Position numbers and translations under genes: made by a program. From contig NC_134849.1 in NCBI RefSeq assembly GCF_965363235.1, positions 17,138,863 to 17,202,862 of the forward strand: a stretch of DNA of 64,000 nucleotides. Direction: 5' to 3'. Of this stretch, positions 56,253 through 64,000 are shown piece by piece (positions within the stretch are counted from its first letter, which is position 1; every line of letters starts with the position of its first letter). The DNA is from Mytilus galloprovincialis (lineage: Eukaryota; Mollusca; Bivalvia; Mytilida; Mytilidae). The notes under the pieces are model-generated. The model was not told the origin of the DNA, made no database searches, and saw only the letters and a program-made list of their open reading frames with translations.

Positions 56253-57884
56253 ATTCAAGTAAAGTCAAGGGATAAAAAATAGCTTAAATAGATAAAGTTC
56301 AAATATCATCCCCGTCATCACATCCATTATTTAAAGTAGCGTTTATCAAGTTCAATTATTAGGTCGTTTTGTTCAACAACAAATTTGATAGTTCTGATTT
56401 GATTTTATACATGATCTGTGAGTCGTGAGATCACAAATTGTTGTCCTTTTGCTGTAAATAAGTTATGTTTTTGTTGCTTAAACTTTGACTTGATAATAAT
56501 AAACCGAATACTTTGGATAAGATTTGTTAACGGTTAACGACTAGTTTTGAGAGGATTGTTTGATAGTCCTTTAAGGTGGCTAAGTAATATTTACTGACCA
56601 TTAAGGTACGATAATAGCCTTTTCAGAATGTTCACCATTTTCTAACACTGTCCAAAACTCTACAGACACAGTAAACTGAAATACTTTCATTATAATATTC
56701 AGAAATGAATTTGAATATGTGTCATGACCGTTCCCTTTTTTTCATTTTAAACAAACCTAAGGCCACTAGTGTTTTTAGGTCTTTTATCATGCAGTGAATA
56801 CAAAACAAACAAAAAATCGCAAATTTTCAACTTCACCTGTATGTAAAATTATTTCAAATTTTTTTCTGCACCTGATTCATCCCTAAGTTTGGGAGAGTAT
56901 ATGTTCAGTTGATACTGATTGTTTTGTCCAATAACACGGTTCAGATACATTGACTTTAGTAGGGTACAAAAAAGAGCAACCTTAATTCCAGAATGCAAAT
57001 ACTACTGTGCCAACTTAACAAAGGCTTCACAAATTTGAAACAAGGCATGACATCTATGATGCATAGACTTCTTACTAGGAAACATATTACAATAAAGGAT
57101 GCTGGTGTGCACTTATTTCTTACCTAAACAAAACAAAATTAACGATTGTACCCCTACCCCAGCTGGCATATTTTCATGTTTTTTCAAATTAACACAGGAG
57201 TAAAACATGGTGATTATGTATGAATTATTGGAATGCAAACTTTATATATAGTTGCTATGACTGAAAGAAAGTTTAAGCACCTAATTATGAAAACATGATA
57301 AATAAGTCCATTCCACATTTTACAGCATGCCTTGCATGCCTTTAAGCATTTCCATATTATGAAAGCAAGATTCTAAATATGTCAATTAAATGTAATCCTA
57401 AAATATTTTTGACAATACATGTACGAATATATCGCTAAGTTGACTGTTGTCTATTTCTCTTGTATGCATTAATTAAAATTATGTCCCTTACATATTCAAT
57501 ATACCTTTATTGTCCTTTTCAAGGTCCGAAAATCAAAACAATTGATTTGCTTGGAAAATAAATCTACAATTATAATCACATGTTATGTCCAACCAAATGT
57601 CTTGTTACTGTAAAGAAATCCCTAATGCTATCTCTATTTTAGCTTAAAGGGCACAATCTGTCAAATTCATGGTCACAGATTTGACTCAAATTCTTATATT
57701 TTATATATAACGATGTAAAACATGTATCCAACCTACCAAAAGTCTTAAGTAAACAATTTACAAAGCATAGGTGCAATAATATGTAGTTTCGTTTCGAGTG
57801 TATTTTACTATATATTCCATCTAATTAACTATCGAGTTGACCTCAGACGCCCCTATAAGCGATGTAAACATAAATATAGATATA
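56253..57884. other. Unannotated; two repeat patches
   Basis: 56570-56720 (TTAAGGTGGCTAAGTAAT, GATAATAGCC, TTCACCATTTTCTAACA) is a diverged direct repeat of 59718-59850. 57640-57720 (AAAGGGCACAATCTGTCAAA, TCACAGATTTGACTCAAATT) looks like an interspersed repeat. No gene seen. Confidence 0.45.
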
Positions 57885-59430
57885 AAAAGATTAAGCCAAC
57901 ACGTGCAATTGGATGTTTTTTGTTGTCCCCGCAGATAAAGCCCCAAACAACATCGTTTTTGTGTGTAAAACTCATTACATAAACTGCTTGATATACGAAT
58001 TAGGTATTGACAATTCACTTGGAAACTCAACATATACCCTCACGACACTTACCAAAGAGGAAATCCTGGATAATCATAGATCTGTTATGTGTTCCTTTGG
58101 AATTTCAACCAAAGATGAAGAACTGGATCTTCAATCACTGTCTTGGATACCTAAACTACATAAGTGTTCTTACAAACACCGGTATATTGCTGGGTCTTCC
58201 AAGTGCTCCACGAAACTTCTTTCTAAATTATTAACATCTATGTTATCAGCAATCAAAGACGGGCTTCAAAGTTATTTTGAAACTGCCTATTCTAGAGGTG
58301 GCGGGAATATAACGTTGATACTTAAAAATTCTAAAGATCTTTTAGAGTACATACAATCTAACTCTCTTTCATCTTTAACAGTATTAAAATATTTCACTTT
58401 TCTACTCTTTACACAAGTATTCCACATTCCAAACTAAAAGACAAATTGAAAGAGTTGGTATTGCTTTGCTTCATAAAAAAAAATGGCCAACGTAGATACA
58501 AGTATCTTGTCCTAGGGAGGGATAAATCCGACTTTGTAAAGGATCATTCTGATTCAAACAAAAAATTCTTGGAAACTGATATTATCAAGATGTTTGATTT
58601 CTTGATTGACAACATATTTGTTACGTTCGGAGTCGTGTTTTTCAACAGACTGTCGGCGTTTCAAACGGAACAATCTGTGCCCTTCTACTTACCGACTTGT
58701 TTCTTTATTATTAGGAGGCTGACTTCATGAAGTAACTTCTTAGGAAGAAAGATAAAAAGTTAGCAATATCTTTTAACTCTACTTTCATAGATGATGTTCT
58801 TTCACTAAATAATTCAAAATTTGGTGACTATGTGGAACGCATCTATCCCATAGAGCTAGAAATAAAGGATACTACAGATACAGTTAAGTCGGCCTCATAG
58901 CTTGACTTACATCTAGAAATTGACAATGAGGGTCGGTTGAAAACAAAACTTGACGACAAAAGAGATGATTTCAGCTTTCCAATTGTGAACTTTCCATTCC
59001 TAAGTAGCAACATTCCAGCAGCACCTGCATACTGGGTATATATCTCAAAATTGATACGATATTCCCGGGTTTGCATTTCCTATCATGATTTTCTTGATTG
59101 AGGATTGCTGCTCACAAGGAAGCTTTTAAACCAATCGTTCCAAATGGTGAAGTTGAAATCATCCCTTCGTAAATTTTACGGACGCCATTACGAGTTGGTC
59201 GACCGTTATGGAATTACCGTTTCTCAAATGATATCGGATATGTTCCTTACGTCGTAATTACAACCCCCTTCCCTTTCATGAATGTGACCTACCGAATTAG
59301 ACTATTTACCAGATATTTTATCTCATGTGTGCTGTTGTTTGTTTGTCTTTTTTTTTTTTTAACCATGGCGTTGTCAGTTTGTTTTAGATTTATGAGTTTG
59401 ACTGTCCCTTTGGTATCTTTAGTTCCTCTT
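57885..59430 (+). pseudogene. Penelope-like reverse transcriptase relic (second lineage)
   Basis: Frames in order encode VPADKAPNNIVFVCKTHYIN, LSWIPKLHKCSYKHRYIAGS, FLIDNIFVTFG, FIDDVLSLNN (the YxDD-type catalytic box), YPIELEIKD, DDFSFPIVNFPFLSSNIP and FYGRHYELVDRYGITVSQM. This is the reverse-transcriptase core and the region after it. At least three frame changes (near 58395, 58635 and 58735) and stops (near 58900) break it. The GTNCAP motif preceding the catalytic box survives only in a shifted frame. No endonuclease part is found upstream. The same lineage gives the relics at 28.3 and 38.1 kb. Confidence 0.75.
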
Positions 59431-59717
59431 GTATAGGTCTGTTAATACAAATCAAAATTGTTGTTTCTCATCGCTTTTACTTGTAGAAGAAAGATTTATA
59501 AATATGCAAACTATAAAAATCTAGTTTCTAGGAATATTTTTACATTATTACCTACAGATCAGGCAAAAGTTGCTGAATCGGCAAATGATAAATCACAGAG
59601 GTAGAATTAAATAATGCTTTTTATTCTAGGTGCCCTTAATCAACTTTTTGTTTATAAACTTACAAACTGAGGAGGTATTTTTTTTTCTATCTTTATTGAT
59701 TTTGTGTTAACAGAAAT

Positions 59718-59850
59718 ATCCCAGTTAAGGTGGTAATGTAGAATTTCCTAGCCCATAAGGGATAATGATAGCCTTGTTAGAATATTCACCACTTTCTAAC
59801 ATTGCCCATACACAGTCCACTGAAGTAGTTTCGTTATAATATTAAGAAAC
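59718..59850. repeat. Diverged direct repeat of 56570-56720
   Basis: TTAAGGTGGTAATGTAG, GATAATGATAGCCTTG, TTCACCACTTTCTAACA and TTATAATATTAAGAAAC match the earlier patch in order. Family not assigned. Confidence 0.55.
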
Positions 59851-60381
59851 TCCCGCACCCGGAGGCGTCCTTCAGCTGGCCCCTAAACAAATAAATATAC
59901 TAGTTCAGTAATAATGAACGCCATACTAAACTCCAAATTGTACACAAGAAACTAAAAGTTAAAATAATACAAGACTAACAAAGGCCAGAGGCTCCTGACC
60001 TGGGACAGGCGCAAAAATACGGCGGGGTTAAACGTGTTTGTAATATCTCAACCCTCCCCTATACCTCCAGCAAATGCAGAAAAGTAAACGCATAACAATA
60101 CGCACGTTAAAACTCAGTAAAAAGAAGTCCGAGTCTGATGTTAGAAGATGTAACCAAAGAAATATACAAAATGACAATAATACATAAATAACATCAGACT
60201 ACTAGCAGTTAACTGACATGCCAGCTCCAGACTTCAATAAATTGATTGAAAAATTATGTCTTCATCATATGAATATCAGGCACAATCCTTCCCATGAGGG
60301 GTTTAGTATTATACCATCATAACATATATGAGAAGAACATAACCCGTGTCATGCCACCAACTGGTTTTTAAATAAATGTTT
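59850..60381 (-). mobile_element. 3' tail of the minus-strand Penelope-like element (type 1 tail, reference copy)
   Basis: Non-coding sequence directly downstream (leftward) of the reverse-transcriptase frame. Landmarks on the minus strand are TGGTGGCATGACACGGGTTA, GGAGCTGGCATGTCAGTTAA, TGCGCCTGTCCCAGGTCAGG and GGCCAGCTGAAGGACGCCTC. The outermost end, seen at 38956-39052, is missing here. Fragments at 25.6, 33.3, 38.96, 46.7 and 50.9 kb belong to this tail. Confidence 0.7.
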
Positions 60382-63235
60382 TTAGTTCCAATGCAAAGAC
60401 CCTATCAGTGAATCAATATTCACGCCAAAATATGCAATCTTTAATGACCTGACAACAGTATCGTAACTATATCCCTTCTGAATAAGTATATTTAAAGGTT
60501 TTGTTAGCTTCTGAGGTGAATACTGACATTTTTGTGCTTTATAAAGAATATGTCCATAAAATATTGGATGTGAAATACCTGAACGTATAAGAAGTCTGCA
60601 TGTTGAGCTATATTTACGAATGATGTCCTTATACCGATGAAAACATTTAGTAAATGTTTTGACTTGTTTATGATATCGAAAACCCTGGTGTAATAATTTG
60701 TCAGTAATACATAAATTGATCTCGTTGAAATCTAAAACATTGTTACATACACGAGCGAATCGTACAAGTGGAGATATATAAAAACCGTAAGATGGCCACA
60801 AGGGAACGTCACCATCTAAAAATTGATAATTAACGATAGGAAATGAGAAATCATCTCTTTTATAATAAATTTTAGCATTAAGCTTTCCGTTAAAAATATG
60901 GATATCAAGATCGAGGAAAGGGCAGTGGTCATTGTTAGTATTAGCTTTATTTAAAGTAAGTTCAACAGGATAAATGTTTTTAGTATACATACTGAAGTCG
61001 TAATTATTGAGAGCCAACATATCATCCAAAATATCGAAAAGTATTATTAAATTAGTGTATCAGATGTTGTTTCGATGGGTCTTTGCTGATTTTTGTCATA
61101 AATTGTAACTCATAGCAAAACAAAAACAGGTCCGCAATAAGTGGTGCACAGTTAGTTCCCATTGGAATTCCGATAACCTGACGATATACGGAATCTCCAA
61201 AGCTAACAAAAATGTTATCTGGTAAAAATTCAAGGGCAGATATAGTATCAAAGCATGTCCAATTAACTATTTTATTGCTACTAAAAAATTGTCTAAAAGA
61301 GTTTGAACATATATATTCACATTCTGACTTTTTGAATTCCCATTTAATTAGGTGTGCGATTTTTTTCTTTATGAGAATGTGAGGCAATGTGGTATATAGG
61401 GTAGAAAAATCAAAACTTTGAACAGATTCAAAATCACCAATATAAGCATGCAATATATCAAGTACTTCCAACGAGTTTTTGACACTCCAAAAGTAATTAA
61501 TTCCACTTTTTTCGAAGGCCTTATTTGAACAATTTGTTATCAGGTTTTTGATTGTACCAAGTGTACTGGTAAACAGAATAGATAATTTAGTAGTGAAACA
61601 ATGGCTTGAAGACGAAATAAATCTATATTTGTAAGGTGTTATGTGTAGCTTCGGAAGCCAATACATAGTTGGGACTTTCATTGTTTGTGGTTCTGCTTGT
61701 AAAGCGGTAGCTAAAAGCTTATGTTTGTTACAGATAACGTTTTTTGAAAATGAAGTCAGTTGAAATGTTGGTGAATTGGTGATTTCTTTTTGTAGAACCT
61801 CAATGTAAAATTTACGTCAAACAATAATAGTATTATTAGCAGTTTATCGGCCGGGACAAAAACAAATTCATTGGCTAGTTCTTTAAGTTTATGTTTGATA
61901 CGAGAAATAGGTTTATTGTGGTTATTGTTAAGAGTAAAATGTTCTTTAAAATCTTGAATACGTATATCAACTATGTTCATTACTGAATTAAAAAAAGAGT
62001 CCAAAGATTGTTTTGTCAGCTTTTTGCCGTTTAATCCATTTCAAACAATAAGTACAGAGTGAGTCGTTGATGATATTACGACACTCGTTCCAATTAATAA
62101 TTGACGGGGGACGATATCTAGGTCCTTTACTGAGGAATGATTTTAACTCTCGGTCTTGAACGATGTTAAGATCTCCTGTTATAACATGGGAAATGTGTTC
62201 ATAAATGTATTCGGAATTTGCAATTACATGAAGTAGGTGTATTTTCACTGATATTAACATCTTTACACAATTGGCTATAACTAATCACAAATTTCCAGGT
62301 AGATTTCTTGTTAATATAACAAATAAGAGGGAGCTTAGTATTATCAAAATATCCAGGAATTTGTTCTTTAACAGAATAGTCGTTAAAAATAACAGCAATA
62401 TTTACAAAATCGAAACCTTTATGGACATACTTTATTTTGATAATCCTCTAAAACTTTATATTACTTATTAATCGGTAATGAACAGAACTTTGATAACAGA
62501 TAATGTCTGCCGTTATCTTTTTGAAATAGAAATTAGGTCCGAAATATTGGTATGATTGGTCCGAATTTGTCTTTGATTGCGATTTCTTTACGACCATGAC
62601 AACGGTTTTTTCGAACAGTTTTCGAAACAATATCCAAAATGTTAACAGAATCGGTTCTTGATATATTTCTAATTCCAATGATATTATCATTAGGACCGAG
62701 AGAGTAGACTGTCTGTAATTTTTTAATCCAATTTGATTCAATTATTTTCCGTGATCGTACAAACTTTGAATGAGGTTCACAAGGCTGCTTATTTACTACT
62801 TCCAAAGGTTGAACTGCTAAATATTGAATAGGATGATTGTGCTTCCTTAAGGTGTTGATAAATGGAACTTTTGAATTTATTGGGTCTTTTAAATTGATAC
62901 AGATGTTTTTGGGTGCGTTTAGATAAATATCTTCCAGTTTCACCTACGTACCGAATACCGCACCCCGATTTGTTTCATGTGAGTAAATAAATAATACTGT
63001 TTGTTGTTCAAGTTATATCAGTTTCAAATTAAAAATGTGCGACCATTAAAAGTGGACCTTACCGTATTGTTGGTGGAAAGACGGGGACATGTAAGTCATT
63101 TTTTTGACATGACACTCATCGATAAAAGGGTAACCACGATTTTTATTGTTAATAATGTTAGCGATGGTAGTCTTTTTCGGTAAGCGATTTTGAAGATTGA
63201 GACGTGTAAATACCCTTTGAACGAGTTAAGTATTT
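60382..63235 (-). pseudogene. Penelope-like retroelement with GIY-YIG upstream of reverse transcriptase (permuted order)
   Basis: Read right to left: an N-terminal segment (RVFTRLNLQNRLPKKTTIAN, NRGYPFIDECHV, 63235-63040), then a GIY-YIG endonuclease (GCGIRYVGETGRYLSKRT at about 62955-62900, KHNHPI near 62850, RSRKIIESNWIKKLQTVYSL with the conserved Glu near 62740). A linker follows (LSKGPRYRPPSIINWNE, 62150), then FVFVPADK (61860) and the reverse transcriptase: YWLPKLHITPYKYRFIS, IGIPMGTNCAPLIADLF and the LDDMLALNN catalytic box (61010). The C-terminal region YKRDDFSFPIVNYQFLDGDV ends at 60382. Frame changes near 62890, 62520, 61800 and 61030 disable it. Endonuclease before reverse transcriptase is the order described for Naiad/Chlamys-type elements; canonical Penelope elements have it at the C terminus. 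Confidence 0.82.
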
Positions 63236-64000
63236 AATATTTCTTTTCATTTCTAAGCTTCATATTTGTTTTTTGTTTGTGAATTATATTAGAAAGGAGC
63301 AAAGACTGGCGTCCAGAATATGAACCAGCATACAATGAATTAAGTCATGTAAAAATGATCAATCTGTTCGGCTAAAGATGTCAACCACTTCCGTATTAAT
63401 TACCCGAAAGAGATAGGGTCAGGGTAGCGACTAACGTCTGACTAAATAGAAGAATGGGGCTAAATATTGAAGTACTACTTTTTGATAAATATTCCTAAAG
63501 TAATGAACTAGAGAATTTCTCGCTCGGACACACACTCCATAATCTAGTATATTATTAGAGCATAAACATAAAGCACGGCGACCGTTTACTGTTTTTGCTT
63601 TCTTGAACATACTTAGGTGACTACTGCTTTTATGTTGCACTTTGTAAATACAGCTGCTTCTCAAACCACACCTCTTTTGGGGAGATCTTGAATATGCATA
63701 GAAAATTAATTTTGTGTACATACTGGTTCCCAGTTATGCTCTCTGTGTTTAATCTCAAAGAGATATAACTTGGAAATGTTACCAGTAAATATACATAACA
63801 TGTGCATATTGTTTATATTGAAACCTAATAATTATGGTAACCCTTTATTCGAGGTAGGGGTAGTTAAGAAAATAAGTGTTAGTTTAAACACTTAGAAGTT
63901 CAGTTCATATAAACGTTGAAAATAAGCCGCACAGCCCTATATTTTGACATTTGAAAAAAAATGTAGCGTTTATGAACTTTCTTTTCTAGGATAGGATTTT
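63236..64000. other. Unannotated window end
   Basis: No gene or repeat recognised; a 96-codon minus frame at 63431-63721 has no family features. Confidence 0.4.

Noticed and set aside
1-64000. tRNA and rRNA genes
   Set aside because: I saw no convincing cloverleaf or rRNA core by eye. A covariance-model search would be decisive, and a hit would refute this.

Overview
This is a eukaryotic window, AT-rich, with small exons, kilobase introns and dense old repeats. The repertoire points to a bivalve mollusc, most likely a mytilid mussel: an invertebrate HSPA12-type HSP70, a membrane-anchored FkbM-family methyltransferase, Mab-21/cGAS-superfamily relics, Penelope-like retroelements and many short inverted-repeat DNA transposons. 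That assignment is inference from gene families and repeat style; nothing here fixes the species.

Three host genes can be supported. (1) An ABT1/ESF2-type RNA-binding protein at 3.2-9.1 kb (+) has three exons that join exactly in frame into 289 codons. (2) A single-exon FkbM-type methyltransferase of 318 residues lies at 17.7-18.7 kb (+). It is preceded by about 1.1 kb of a degenerate repeat in which many units look like a 3' splice site. Its 3' end and downstream flank were duplicated to 22.4-23.05 kb. (3) Two consecutive exons of an HSPA12-like HSP70 lie at 43.5 and 49.7 kb (+); no later exon was found before the window ends.

Three broken genes are visible. A frameshifted Mab-21 domain protein lies at 30.5-31.7 kb (-) without its N-terminal nucleotidyltransferase lobe. 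A more decayed relative lies at 36.6-37.7 kb (-). A Cys/His-rich gene of unknown family lies at 26.1-27.3 kb (-), inside a 4-kb segment with inverted ends that may be a DNA transposon.

The rest is mostly transposon-derived. 0-3 kb: palindrome-rich elements and a 32-bp minisatellite upstream of ABT1. 9.5-16.4 kb: a minisatellite-filled element and five copies of a DNA-transposon group with 5-bp target duplications. 20.3-21.6 kb: a 5'-truncated Penelope-like element with its full 3' tail. 24-30 and 38-39.7 kb: two copies of a duplicated segment that give empty sites for three insertions. 43.9-46.4 kb: an inverted-repeat element in the HSPA12 intron. 50-54 kb: nested transposons. 57.9-63.2 kb: two Penelope-like relics, one (-) with a GIY-YIG endonuclease upstream of the reverse transcriptase, the permuted order described for Naiad/Chlamys-type elements.

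The genes do not form a pathway. What ties the window together is its history: insertions, duplications and reciprocal empty sites that allow relative dating.
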